From assembly GCA_049583715.1 (NCBI GenBank), contig JBAUWJ010000066.1, forward strand, positions 1 through 53,471: a DNA stretch of 53,471 nucleotides. The letters run 5' to 3'. This DNA is from JAANXG01 sp049583715. Its GTDB lineage: Bacteria > Pseudomonadota > Gammaproteobacteria > Arenicellales > JAANXG01. Positions 25,422 through 34,409 of the stretch are shown in pieces. The notes below the pieces were generated by a model. The model saw only the letters and a list, made by a program, of their open reading frames with translations. It was not told the DNA's origin and made no database searches. Position 1 is the stretch's first letter; each line of letters begins with the position of its first letter. Both the position numbers and the translations under genes were made by a program.

Positions 25422-26666
25422 TCAGTGCGGGCGCATCGCATCCAGAGGTATCGCCGGCTCGCGGTCATTGATGACGTCCGCGACCAGGCGCGCCGTGCCG
25501 CAACACATGGTCCAACCGAGGCTTCCGTGTCCGGCGTTGAAATAGAGGTTCCGGTAGCGGCTCGATCCCACCACGGGTTGGCCGGTGGGTGTCATCGGCC
25601 GCAGGCACGCCCAGTACTCGGGTTGATCATAGTCCGCTGCATCGGGCATCACCGCCCGAAACGCCTCAATCATGCGCGTGAAGTCCGCCGCCCGATACGT
25701 TGCGTCGTACCCGGCGATTTCCACCACGGAGGTCACCCGCAGCCGGTCGCCGAGCCGGCTGAAAGCGATCGCCTGGTCTTCCAGCAGCCCCCCGATGAGC
25801 GGCCCGCGATGCCCGGGGCCGACCGGGAACGTCGCCGAGTATCCCTTGACGGGGTAAATGGGCAGATCGATGCCGATCGGCCTGGCCAGCCGGGGCGCTT
25901 CCACCCCCAAAGCCAGCACGTAGGCGTCCGCGTCGAGCGCCCCCGCCGAGGTGGAAAGGTGCGAGACGCGGTCCTGCTCGATCTCGATCCGGTCGATAGT
26001 GCAGTCGAACAGGAACCGTGTGCCCATTGTCCGGCATGCGTCGGCAAGCCGCCGGGTGAACTTCCGGCAGTCTCCGCTCTCGTCGGTGGGACAGTACAGG
26101 GCGCCGGCCACCCGTCCCCCCGAGTTCCCCAAGGCGGGCTCGAGCTCGACCACCCCGCGCGCGTCGAGCACTTCGATGTCGTAGCCGAGTCCCTGGAGGA
26201 TTTCCATTTCGCTCCTGCCCTCGCGAAGGGAGGCGTCACTGCCGTACACGTATAGCAGGCCGCTGCGCCGTGCGTGATAATCGAGCTCCGCCCGCCCGGC
26301 GACCTCATGCAGCAAAGACTGCGAGTACCGGCAAAGGCGATAGGCGTTACTGGTATTCCGGGCCGCCCTGGCGTGCGTGCACTGCCGCAGGAACCGCATT
26401 CCCCATCGCAACATCTGCCAGTCCATCCGGGGTCTCAGCCGAAACGCCTGGTCGCGCCTGAACAGCGACTTGAGCAGGAGGCCGGGCGCCTTGGGTGAGG
26501 CCCAGGCGATGCTGTGCCCCAGAGTGATCAGCCCGGCATTCGCGTAGCTGGTCTCAGCAGCCGCCGCGGGCTGCCGGTCCAAGACGGTGACGGCGTGGCC
26601 GGAGCGCTGGAGCTCCCAGGCCGTGGTCACGCCCGCGACCCCGGCGCCCATCACGATCACGTGCAT
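25422..26666 (-). CDS. FAD-dependent D-amino acid dehydrogenase-like protein (DadA family)
   Basis: 414 residues from the ATG at 26666 (MHVIVMGAGVAGVTTAWELQ), with the FAD-binding GxGxxG at the extreme N-terminus. Other DadA-like features are ETSYANAGLITLGHSIAWAS, the PVKGYSATFPVG region and the C-terminal GHGSLGWTMCCGTARLVADV. Members oxidise D-amino acids, or related amines, and reduce quinones. The neighbouring racemase-superfamily gene suggests stereochemical conversion followed by oxidation. It is divergent from the SDR at 26810. Confidence 0.82.
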   Translation of the reverse strand: MHVIVMGAGVAGVTTAWELQRSGHAVTVLDRQPAAAAETSYANAGLITLGHSIAWASPKAPGLLLKSLFRRDQAFRLRPRMDWQMLRWGMRFLRQCTHARAARNTSNAYRLCRYSQSLLHEVAGRAELDYHARRSGLLYVYGSDASLREGRSEMEILQGLGYDIEVLDARGVVELEPALGNSGGRVAGALYCPTDESGDCRKFTRRLADACRTMGTRFLFDCTIDRIEIEQDRVSHLSTSAGALDADAYVLALGVEAPRLARPIGIDLPIYPVKGYSATFPVGPGHRGPLIGGLLEDQAIAFSRLGDRLRVTSVVEIAGYDATYRAADFTRMIEAFRAVMPDAADYDQPEYWACLRPMTPTGQPVVGSSRYRNLYFNAGHGSLGWTMCCGTARLVADVINDREPAIPLDAMRPH

Positions 26667-26809
26667 GCCGGGAGCCCGGTGAGCGTGCGGATCACCGATT
26701 CGAGCCGAGTCCCGACGCTCGAGGGGCGCCTCTGGTGGACACACATCAGGATCACCTGGCGCCGCCGCCCATTGTTATTCGTTTCAGACATCGGTTCGGG
26801 TCGCGTAAA

Positions 26810-27622
26810 ATGTCAATGCACTATAGCCCGCGAGGCCCCGGCGCACCAAAAGTGAACGCACTACCCGACTCCTTCAAGCTCGACGGAAAGACCGCACTCA
26901 TCACCGGTGCGTCGGGCGGGCTCGGAAGCCATTTTGCCCGCACCTTGTCCGCCGCGGGCGCCAGAACCGTGCTCGCCGCCCGCCGGCTCGAACGCCTCGT
27001 CCCCCTCAGGGATGAAATAGAGGCGGCGGGCGGCACCGCAACCGTCGCCGAGCTCGACGTGAGGGACTCCGCCAGCGTCGAGTCGATTTTCGCCGGAGAC
27101 GGAACGGGTGCGATCGACATCCTGGTCAACAACTCCGGCGTCGCCATCGGCCAGCCGGCGGTCGACATCGATGAGGCCGGCTGGGACCGCGTGGTGGACA
27201 CCAACCTCAAGGGGGCCTGGTTGATGGCCCAGGCGTTCGCACGCAGCGCCATCGCCCGCGACTCGGGGGGCGCCGTCATCAATATTGCATCCGTGCTCGG
27301 GCGCCGGGTCGCCAAGGGAGTCGCGCCATACGCCGCCTCGAAAGCGGCGCTCGAGCACCTGACCCGCGCCCTGGCTCTGGAGTGGGCGCGCTATCGTATC
27401 CGTGTCAACGCCATCGCGCCGGGCTACTTCGAAACCGACATGAACCGCGGTTTCCTGGACAGCGATGCTGGGCAGGCCACCTTGAAGCGAATCCCCCAGC
27501 GCCGCGCCGGGAGGCTCGAGGAGCTCGACGGCGCTCTGCTGCTGCTGGCGGGCGATGCCTCGAGCTACATGACCGGTGCCACCGTCGTAGTCGACGGCGG
27601 CCACCTCTGCTCCACCTTGTAG
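26810..27622 (+). CDS. Short-chain dehydrogenase/reductase (possible LvaD-like)
   Basis: 270 residues if the ATG at 26810 is used; an ATG at 26816 or a GTG at about 26851 are alternatives. It has the NAD(P) motif TGASGGLGSHFA, NNSGVA, and the full catalytic set Ser-Tyr-Lys (NIASVLGRR then PYAASKAALEH). The gene lies 19 bases before the acyl-CoA dehydrogenase. In the levulinate module (Lva) an SDR, LvaD, follows the kinase and acyl-CoA dehydrogenase steps, so a similar 3-hydroxyacyl dehydrogenase role is plausible. Confidence 0.85.
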   Translation: MSMHYSPRGPGAPKVNALPDSFKLDGKTALITGASGGLGSHFARTLSAAGARTVLAARRLERLVPLRDEIEAAGGTATVAELDVRDSASVESIFAGDGTGAIDILVNNSGVAIGQPAVDIDEAGWDRVVDTNLKGAWLMAQAFARSAIARDSGGAVINIASVLGRRVAKGVAPYAASKAALEHLTRALALEWARYRIRVNAIAPGYFETDMNRGFLDSDAGQATLKRIPQRRAGRLEELDGALLLLAGDASSYMTGATVVVDGGHLCSTL

Positions 27623-27641
27623 ACCCGCCACCTCGTAACCC

Positions 27642-28838
27642 ATGGACTTCAAACTCGATCCCAAAGTCGCGGAGCTGCGGACCCGGATTCGCGCCTTCGT
27701 CGACACCCATATCATCCCCCTCGAGCGGAACCCCGACGCCTACGACGGAGGCGGCAACATCGCCGATCCCTGGCTCAACGACCTGCGCGACAAAGCCAGG
27801 GCCGAGGGGCTCTGGTGCCTGCAGCTTCCGGAGAACCTGGGGGGCCGGGGACTCGACAAGACCGGCATGGCCGTGTGCTACGAGGAGATGAACCGCTCCA
27901 TATTCGGGCCGGTCGTGTTCAACAGCGCCGCCCCCGACGACGGGAACATGATGCTGCTCGCCCGGGTCGCGACGGGGCCTCAGAAGGAGCGCTGGCTCGC
28001 ACCGATCATCGACGGAAGCGTGCGCTCCGCCTTCGCCATGACCGAACCGCATCCCGGCTCCGGATCCGATCCGGGCATGATGCGCACCACCGCAAGCCGC
28101 GACGGCGACCACTGGATCATCGAAGGGCACAAGTGGTTCATCACCGGCGCCGGGGTGGCCCAGCACTTCGTCCTGGTGGCACGCACCTCGAGCGACCGCC
28201 GCAAGGGCCTGACCGCGTTTCTGTTCGACCGCGACGATCCGGGCTGGGAGATCGTGCGCCGTATTCCCATACTGGGCCCCGAGGAGCACGGCGGGCACTG
28301 CGAGCTCAGGTTCGACGGCCTGCGTATTCCCGACGAGAACCGCTTGATGGAGGTCGGCGACGGCCTGAAGGTGACGCAGATCCGGCTGGGCCCGGCCCGC
28401 CTCACCCACTGCATGCGCTGGCTGGGCCTGGCGCGACGCTGCCTGGAGATCGCCGGGGAGTACGTGGCCGAGCGTGAGTCGTTCGGGTCGACCCTCGCGG
28501 CGCACGAAGGGGTGCAGTGGATGCTGGGTGAAGCCGCGATGGCGATTCAAACCGCGCGCCTGTTGACCCTCTACGCCGCGTGGAAGCTCGACCAGGGCGA
28601 CTTCGCCCGCAAGGAAATCTCCATGGCCAAGGTGACGGTGGCCGATACCCTGCACAAGGCGGCGGACACCGCGATACAGCTCTGCGGCGCCAAGGGATAT
28701 TCGCGGGACACCGTGCTGGAATGGATCTATCGGTACGCACGGCAGGCACGGCTCGTCGACGGCGCCTCCGAGGTCCACAAGATGGTGCTGGCCAAGTCAC
28801 TGATCGTCGATCCGAAGAAGTTCTGGTCATGGAACTGA
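27642..28838 (+). CDS. Acyl-CoA dehydrogenase-family protein (possible LvaC-like)
   Basis: 398 residues, a normal length for the family. Visible are AFAMTEPHPGSGSDPGMMRTT (flavin/substrate segment, split here), GHKWFITGAGVAQHFVLVAR, and the C-terminal helical domain with RQARLVDGASEVHKMVLAKS. The C-terminal catalytic-base region is not diagnostic by eye. It is preceded by an SDR and overlaps by ten bases the kinase-like gene that follows. In levulinate catabolism LvaC, an acyl-CoA dehydrogenase homologue, removes phosphate from a 4-phosphohydroxyacyl-CoA. The same chemistry is proposed for animal ACAD10/11. That context, not sequence alone, makes me suggest a similar role. Confidence 0.87.
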   Translation: MDFKLDPKVAELRTRIRAFVDTHIIPLERNPDAYDGGGNIADPWLNDLRDKARAEGLWCLQLPENLGGRGLDKTGMAVCYEEMNRSIFGPVVFNSAAPDDGNMMLLARVATGPQKERWLAPIIDGSVRSAFAMTEPHPGSGSDPGMMRTTASRDGDHWIIEGHKWFITGAGVAQHFVLVARTSSDRRKGLTAFLFDRDDPGWEIVRRIPILGPEEHGGHCELRFDGLRIPDENRLMEVGDGLKVTQIRLGPARLTHCMRWLGLARRCLEIAGEYVAERESFGSTLAAHEGVQWMLGEAAMAIQTARLLTLYAAWKLDQGDFARKEISMAKVTVADTLHKAADTAIQLCGAKGYSRDTVLEWIYRYARQARLVDGASEVHKMVLAKSLIVDPKKFWSWN

Positions 28839-29845
28839 GGCTCGACGGCCTGATGGAATACATCAGGCGCCGGACGGAGTCCGGGCGGGTATCGCTGAGC
28901 ACCCGGCGCCTGGACGGGGGTGCCATCCAGGAGAATCACGCCCTGGATGTCACCGTCGCCAACGGACCGATGCACGGGGAGCACAAATGGGTGCTGCGCA
29001 CCGATTCGCCCTCGGGGGTACGGGTCAGCCGGTCCCGGGAGGAGGAGTTCGCGCTGCTGAACGCGGCGCACAACGCGGGACTTACCGTGCCGAAGCCGCT
29101 GTGGCTCTGCAGCGATCCGGCCATCATCGGCCGGCCTTTCTACATCATGGAGAGAGTGCCGGGCACGGCCGACGGACGCCGGCTGGTCCGATCGAACTGG
29201 ACCGTCGAGCAACGTCGATCGATCTTGCAGGCTCTTGCCGGAGAGCTGGCGAGGTTGCACGACATCGACACCAACGACCCGGCCTTGTCTTTCCTGCGAC
29301 CGGCCTCCGGGTCGCCTGCTCTTCACCGCGTCACTCAATACCGGACCTATCTGGATGAGCTGCGCGATCCTCAGCCGGTCGTCGAATGGGCACTGCGCTG
29401 GCTGGAGCTCAACCCCCCCGCCTGCGACGAGACCGTGCTTTGCCATTGCGACTTCAGGACCGGCAACATCATGATCGACGGCGATCGGGTGACCGGCATC
29501 CTCGACTGGGAATTCGCGGATCGCAGCAGCCCGGTCGAGGATCTGGGGTGGTTCTGCGCACGGTGCTGGCGTTTCGGGACCGACCGCTTCGAAGCCGGCG
29601 GCATAGGCGACAAGGAAGACTTCGTAACCGCCTACGAACGGGAATCGGGCCGCGCAGTCGACCGCGACGCGCTGGCCTACTGGCAGATCATGGCGGAAGC
29701 CCGTTGGGCCGTGATCGCTCTGCAACAGACCGCGCGCCATCTCTGCGGACGCGAGGAATCCCTCGAGCTGGCCCTGACCGGCTACATGGTCCCGGAGATG
29801 GAGATGAACCTGATCCAGGCGATAGAGCGAGCCGGCGCCTGTTAG
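28829..29845 (+). CDS. APH-family phosphotransferase (possible LvaA-like acyl-CoA kinase)
   Basis: 338 residues from the ATG at 28829, which overlaps the end of the acyl-CoA dehydrogenase gene by ten bases. The kinase motifs are intact: HCDFRTGNIMIDGDRV (catalytic loop) and GILDWEFADRSSPVEDLGWF (metal-binding). This ACAD10-like kinase group phosphorylates hydroxyacyl-CoA compounds; LvaA phosphorylates 4-hydroxyvaleryl-CoA with the help of a small partner, LvaB. The DUF6285 protein at 30121 is the likely partner here. Confidence 0.85.
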   Translation: MELRLDGLMEYIRRRTESGRVSLSTRRLDGGAIQENHALDVTVANGPMHGEHKWVLRTDSPSGVRVSRSREEEFALLNAAHNAGLTVPKPLWLCSDPAIIGRPFYIMERVPGTADGRRLVRSNWTVEQRRSILQALAGELARLHDIDTNDPALSFLRPASGSPALHRVTQYRTYLDELRDPQPVVEWALRWLELNPPACDETVLCHCDFRTGNIMIDGDRVTGILDWEFADRSSPVEDLGWFCARCWRFGTDRFEAGGIGDKEDFVTAYERESGRAVDRDALAYWQIMAEARWAVIALQQTARHLCGREESLELALTGYMVPEMEMNLIQAIERAGAC

Positions 29846-30038
29846 TCCGAGCTGGGTGGCGCGGCCACGGGGACAACGAATTTGCGCTTCGGCGGATCGG
29901 TCTTTCCGTTTCGTCGTCTTTCCAGGCCCCCATCTGCTGCAGGAGAGGCATCGAAGAGCATTCGGGGAAGAGTCGAAAACGAGGCCAGGACCCATGAAGG
30001 GGACATCGAGCGCGTTTCGAGGCCCACTCGCTTGGGTT

Positions 30039-30044
30039 TATAAT
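30039..30044 (+). promoter_or_regulatory. Candidate -10 element (TATAAT) upstream of the DUF6285 gene
   Basis: A perfect TATAAT lies at 30039-30044, about 77 bases before the start at 30121, in the 275-base gap after the kinase gene. No strong -35 hexamer is seen. The gap contains no supported gene. Confidence 0.35.
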
Positions 30045-30120
30045 GAGCACTCGTGTTCGCGTTCATCCCTGACCCCCGCTCCTGCGGGAACGAGCTCGCC
30101 CCGGCTGGATCCTTCCATCC

Positions 30121-30462
30121 ATGATGCACAAGCAGAGCAACACCCCGAAGCCGGATGACCTGTTACTGAGTGCGCGCGAGGCCTTGAAGGCCGTCCTGCG
30201 CGATCCGGATAGCGACCATAGCTATACCATCCTGATGGCAATGAACGCCATGGGGATCGCGGCAAGAGCTTTCCAGGCGTCCGAACCCGGCCCCGCTCGT
30301 CCCGACAAGAGCGATGCGGAGCTCAAGAGCTGGATTCGCGAGGCGGACGAGGCGGCCATCCTGGATCCCGGGACCGTGACGGGACTGCGGCGGCTGGTGG
30401 AGTCCAAACTCGCCGTGTCGAATCCTCGCTTCAAACCCGAACGATCGAAGGACAAGCCGTGA
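30121..30462 (+). CDS. DUF6285-type small protein (possible LvaB-like kinase partner)
   Basis: 113 residues, all predicted helical, without signal or membrane segment. It is rich in charged residues (PDDLLLSAREALKAVLRDPD, SDAELKSWIREADEAAILDP). This type of small protein occurs beside APH kinases and acyl-CoA dehydrogenases. The levulinate kinase LvaA needs such a partner. Its stop overlaps the GTG start of the large oxidoreductase (GTGA), so the two are co-translated. Family assignment is from recognition of this recurring neighbourhood and is not certain. Confidence 0.65.
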   Translation: MMHKQSNTPKPDDLLLSAREALKAVLRDPDSDHSYTILMAMNAMGIAARAFQASEPGPARPDKSDAELKSWIREADEAAILDPGTVTGLRRLVESKLAVSNPRFKPERSKDKP

Positions 30463-33400
30463 ACAGCATTCTCAAAGACGTACGCATCGACGACAAGTAC
30501 ACCGTCGAGGACGGGCGCATATTCGTCACCGGCATCCAGACCCTGGTGCGTCTGCCCATGCTGCAGCACCAGCGCGACCTCGCGGCCGGACACCGCACCG
30601 CGGGCTACGTTACCGGCTACCGCGGCTCGCCCCTTGGGAGCCTCGACCTTCAGCTCCAGCAGGCGCGCGAGTACCTGGATGCCAACCACATCGTCTTCGC
30701 TCCGGGTATCAACGAGGACCTGGCGGCCACCGCGCTTTGGGGCTCCCAGCAGGCCCAACTGGGCGGCGAGGGCCGCTACGACGGCGTGTTCGGTATGTGG
30801 TACGGAAAGGGGCCGGGGGTGGACCGATCGGGTGACGCACTGCGCCACGCCAACCTCGCGGGCACCTCCCCGCTGGGCGGCGTGCTGGCGCTGACGGGAG
30901 ACGACCATACCTGCGAGTCGTCCACCACGTGCAACCAGAGCGAGCCGGCGATGATGGACGCCATGATCCCGGTGCTGAACCCGGCAGGGGTGCAGGACAT
31001 CCTCGATTTCGGCCTGTACGGCTGGGCGCTGTCGCGCTACAGCGGTTGCTGGGTGGCCTTGAAGTGCGTGCACGATACCGTCGAGGCCACCGCGTCCATC
31101 GATATTTCCCCCGCTCGCGTCGAGATCGTAATCCCGACGGACTTCGAGATGCCCGAGGGCGGGCTCAACATACGCCGCCCGGATTCGCCCCAGGAGCAGG
31201 AGCGGCGGTTGCATGATTTCAAGCACCTCGCGGCGCAGGCCTTCGTCCGGGCCAACGGGCTCGACAAAACCGTCTTCGACAGCGTTGACTCCCGTCTCGG
31301 CATCCTCACCACCGGCAAGTCCTTCCTCGACACGCGCCAGGCTCTCTTCGAGCTGGGCATAGACGAGCGTGAAGCAAAACGCCTGGGGGTCCGCCTGCAC
31401 AAGGTCGCGATGAGCTACCCGCTGGAGCCCCGGGGGATACGCCGCTTCTGCCGCGGCCTCGAGCGCGTGGTGGTGGTGGAAGAGAAGCGCGGTCTGGTGG
31501 AGGATCAACTCAAGGCCATCCTGTACAACGAGTCCGAAAGACCCCGGGTGGTCGGCAAGCGCGACCTGGACGGCTCGCGGCTGTTTCCCTCCACGGGACG
31601 CCTGGCGTCCAATCACATCGCGCGCCAGCTCGCCCGGCACATCCTGGAGCTGCGGCCGGATCCGGACCTCGATGGGCGGCTGCGGCGCCTGGTGGAAAGA
31701 CTCGAGTCGGGGCCGTCGTCCAATGTCTCGCCCATGGTCCGCACGCCGTACTTCTGCGCCGGCTGCCCCCACAACACCTCGACCGTGGTGCCGGAGGGCA
31801 GCAAAGCCCTTGCGGGCATCGGCTGCCACTACATGGCGCAGTGGATGGACCGCAATACCGCCGGATTTACCCATATGGGCGGCGAGGGCGTGAGCTGGGT
31901 CGGCGAGGCACCTTTCAGCACTCGCGGCCACATGTTCCAGAACATCGGTGACGGCACCTACTACCACTCCGGGCTGCTGGCGATACGCGCGGCCATCGCC
32001 GCCGGCACCAATATCACGTTCAAGATCCTCTACAACGATGCCGTGGCCATGACCGGTGGCCAGGCCATGGACGGGCCGCTGTCTCCCGAGCGAATCACCT
32101 GGCAGGTGCACGGGGAAGGCGCGGGAAGCATCGCGCTGGTCAGCGACGATCCGGGCAAGTACCGGCACGACGACCTGGCTCCCGGCACGACGGTTCACCA
32201 TCGCGACGATCTGAATGACGTGCAGAAGACGTTACGGGAGATCCCGGGCACCACGGTGATTATCTACGAGCAGACCTGCGCGGCGGAGAAACGGCGGCGC
32301 AGAAAGCGCGGCACCTATCCCGATCCGGCCAAGCGCGTGTTCATCTACGACGAGGTGTGTGAAGGCTGCGGCGACTGCGGTGTGCAGTCGAACTGCGTCG
32401 CGATATTACCCAAGGATACCGATCTCGGCCGCAAGCGGGAGATAGACCAGTCGGCCTGCAACAAGGACTTCTCCTGTCTGAAGGGCTTCTGCCCGAGCTT
32501 CGTGACGGTCTACGGCGGCGGGCTCAAGCACGGCGTCAGCGACACCGATGCGGTGGACAAGGCTCTGGCGGGCCTGCCGGATCCCGAGTGGCCGGCGATC
32601 GACGGGACCTGCGACATCGTTCTGACGGGCGTCGGCGGCACCGGCGTTGTCACCATCGGCGCCATACTGGGCATGGCGGCGCACGTTTCGCGCAAGGGCT
32701 GCTCGGTGCTCGACATGATGGGCCTGGCGCAGAAGGGCGGCGCCGTGATGAGCCACATCATTCTCGGCAACGACCCGGGCGACGTATCGGCCACACACGT
32801 GCCCGCCGGCGGCGCGGATCTGATTCTCGGCTGCGACATGGTGGTGGCGGCGAGCCCGGGGGCACTCAGCCGGTCCCACCCCGGCGCCACTTACGCGGTC
32901 GTGAACGAGTTCGAGATGATGACGGGCGACTTCACCCACGACCGCGACAAGCGGTTTCCGGCCGAGGAACTGAGGTCGCTCATCCGCGAGCACACCGGTT
33001 CGGGAAATGCCCTGTTCGTCGATGCCACCACGCTGGCGACCCGGCTGCTCGGCAACTCGATCGGCGCCAACATGTTCGTGCTTGGCTGCGCCTACCAGAT
33101 GGGCCGACTGCCTCTGCACCACGATGCCCTGCACAGGGCCATCGATCTCAACGGCCAGGCCGTGGAAATGAACAAACGTGCCTTCTCTCTCGGCAGGCTG
33201 TACGCAATCGACCCCGGGAAAGTCCAGGCTCTGGCCTACCCGGCCGCGACCGGGCCGAAGCAGCCGCCCCGAACGCTGGATGAAATCACGACCCATCGCG
33301 CCGAGAGGCTGCGGGCCTACCAGGACGGCGCCTATGCCGAACGCTACCTGGAAACGGTGCGCAGCGTCCGCGCCGTCGAGAGCGCCAAGGCGAGAGGCTT

Positions 33401-33929
33401 CGACGGGCTGTCCCTGGCGGCCGCCCGCAACCTCTATTCGGTGATGGCCTACAAGGACGAATACGAGGTGGCCCGCCTGTTTACTTCCGGCGATTTCCGC
33501 GCCCGGATGGCCGAAACTTTCGAGGGGGATTACCGTATCGAGTTCAACCTCGCGCCGCCCCTTCTCGCCCAGCGCGATCATCGTACCGGGCGCCCGCGAA
33601 AGATACGCCTCGGGCGCTGGATGATGGGCGTGTTCAGGATCCTCGCTGCGATGCGCGGCCTGCGCGGCACGGCCTTTGACGTCTTCGGCTACTCGCGCGA
33701 GCGCCGCATGGAGCGGCAGATGCTGGCTGACTACTTCGCAGACATCGATCTGGTGATCCGGCACCTGGATCCGCAGAACCACAAGGTCGCCGAGGACCTG
33801 CTGCGCTGGCCGGAGTCCGTGCGCGGGTTCGGAGAAGTCAAGCTGGCCGCTCTCGAAGACGCCCTGCGCCGCCGTGACGATCTGCGCTCGGCTTTGGAGA
33901 ACCCCTCCCGGCAAAGCAGCGCCGCATAA
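30459..33929 (+). CDS. Indolepyruvate:ferredoxin oxidoreductase, fused alpha/gamma type
   Basis: 1156 residues from the GTG at 30459. The N-terminal ~400 residues form the pyruvate-oxidoreductase pyrimidine domain (GYRGSPLGSLDLQLQQAREY). A thiamine-diphosphate domain follows, with CAGCPHNTS near residue 434 and GDGTYYHSGLLAIRAAIAAG. Cys motifs CEGCGDCGVQSNC (from ~634) and CNKDFSCLKGFC can bind 4Fe-4S. The gamma domain begins near residue 722 (LTGVGGTGVVTIGAILGMAA). Such fused proteins decarboxylate 2-oxo acids from aromatic or branched amino acids to acyl-CoA, passing electrons to ferredoxin. Four-base coupling to the DUF6285 gene links it to the acyl-CoA module. The substrate is unknown. 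Confidence 0.87.
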   Translation: MNSILKDVRIDDKYTVEDGRIFVTGIQTLVRLPMLQHQRDLAAGHRTAGYVTGYRGSPLGSLDLQLQQAREYLDANHIVFAPGINEDLAATALWGSQQAQLGGEGRYDGVFGMWYGKGPGVDRSGDALRHANLAGTSPLGGVLALTGDDHTCESSTTCNQSEPAMMDAMIPVLNPAGVQDILDFGLYGWALSRYSGCWVALKCVHDTVEATASIDISPARVEIVIPTDFEMPEGGLNIRRPDSPQEQERRLHDFKHLAAQAFVRANGLDKTVFDSVDSRLGILTTGKSFLDTRQALFELGIDEREAKRLGVRLHKVAMSYPLEPRGIRRFCRGLERVVVVEEKRGLVEDQLKAILYNESERPRVVGKRDLDGSRLFPSTGRLASNHIARQLARHILELRPDPDLDGRLRRLVERLESGPSSNVSPMVRTPYFCAGCPHNTSTVVPEGSKALAGIGCHYMAQWMDRNTAGFTHMGGEGVSWVGEAPFSTRGHMFQNIGDGTYYHSGLLAIRAAIAAGTNITFKILYNDAVAMTGGQAMDGPLSPERITWQVHGEGAGSIALVSDDPGKYRHDDLAPGTTVHHRDDLNDVQKTLREIPGTTVIIYEQTCAAEKRRRRKRGTYPDPAKRVFIYDEVCEGCGDCGVQSNCVAILPKDTDLGRKREIDQSACNKDFSCLKGFCPSFVTVYGGGLKHGVSDTDAVDKALAGLPDPEWPAIDGTCDIVLTGVGGTGVVTIGAILGMAAHVSRKGCSVLDMMGLAQKGGAVMSHIILGNDPGDVSATHVPAGGADLILGCDMVVAASPGALSRSHPGATYAVVNEFEMMTGDFTHDRDKRFPAEELRSLIREHTGSGNALFVDATTLATRLLGNSIGANMFVLGCAYQMGRLPLHHDALHRAIDLNGQAVEMNKRAFSLGRLYAIDPGKVQALAYPAATGPKQPPRTLDEITTHRAERLRAYQDGAYAERYLETVRSVRAVESAKARGFDGLSLAAARNLYSVMAYKDEYEVARLFTSGDFRARMAETFEGDYRIEFNLAPPLLAQRDHRTGRPRKIRLGRWMMGVFRILAAMRGLRGTAFDVFGYSRERRMERQMLADYFADIDLVIRHLDPQNHKVAEDLLRWPESVRGFGEVKLAALEDALRRRDDLRSALENPSRQSSAA

Positions 33930-33980
33930 GCGGCGGTCCCTGGCGGCCTGCCGGGGTTCGGCCGGAAGCCCGCCTCGGAC

Positions 33981-34409
33981 TCAGCGCTTCAATTGCCAGC
34001 TTCCCGTCACGCCGCTGGATTGACCGAACTTTCCGGACATCGTGTTCGCGTCGCTCAGGCTACCCGTGAACGTGACCGTCACCGGCGCCGGGGCACCGGA
34101 CGCGAGGGTGGTGGTCATACTGATCGCGTTCCCCTGCTTGGTGCCGCTCAGGGGCCGTCCGACCCCTGAAACGATGAACATGCCGGTGAATGGCTGGGCG
34201 TCTCCATTCGAGTTGGAGACCGGTTGGCTTATCGAGACCATGAAAGGGGCCGAGCCGGCCGTAGCCGACGTGGCAGTGCCGCTCCATTTTCCCGAGACAT
34301 TGTCGGTGAATCCATTGTCCGCCCCACCCCCGCTGCTGCTCCCCCCGCCGCATCCCGCGCCCAGCACGGCGATCACCGCCGCCAGAAGAACTGCTCTCGC
34401 TTTTCGCAT
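33981..34409 (-). CDS. Small glycine/serine-linker lipoprotein
   Basis: 142 residues from the ATG at 34409, with GGAGGGG 6-7 bases upstream; an adjacent ATG at 34412 is also possible. The N-terminus is a lipoprotein signal (VLLAAVIAVLGAGC), then a GGGSSSGGGAD linker and a ~110-residue beta-rich domain (GKWSGTATSATAGSAPFMVS, QGNAISMTTTLASGAPAPVT). It is probably an outer-membrane-anchored beta-barrel or calycin-like protein of unknown role. It converges with the large oxidoreductase gene. Confidence 0.75.
   Translation of the reverse strand: MRKARAVLLAAVIAVLGAGCGGGSSSGGGADNGFTDNVSGKWSGTATSATAGSAPFMVSISQPVSNSNGDAQPFTGMFIVSGVGRPLSGTKQGNAISMTTTLASGAPAPVTVTFTGSLSDANTMSGKFGQSSGVTGSWQLKR

Noticed and set aside
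24500..26700. Ectoine degradation cluster
   Set aside because: Only an EutA-like protein is present; doeA, doeB, eutB and eutC are not visible.
29842..30129. 95-residue leftward ORF in the gap after the kinase gene
   Set aside because: No ribosome-binding site, no recognisable family and a composition typical of antisense frames in GC-rich DNA.
30222..32201. 659-residue leftward ORF inside the large oxidoreductase
   Set aside because: The opposite strand encodes a complete indolepyruvate oxidoreductase with TPP and Fe-S motifs; the antisense frame is a codon-bias artefact.
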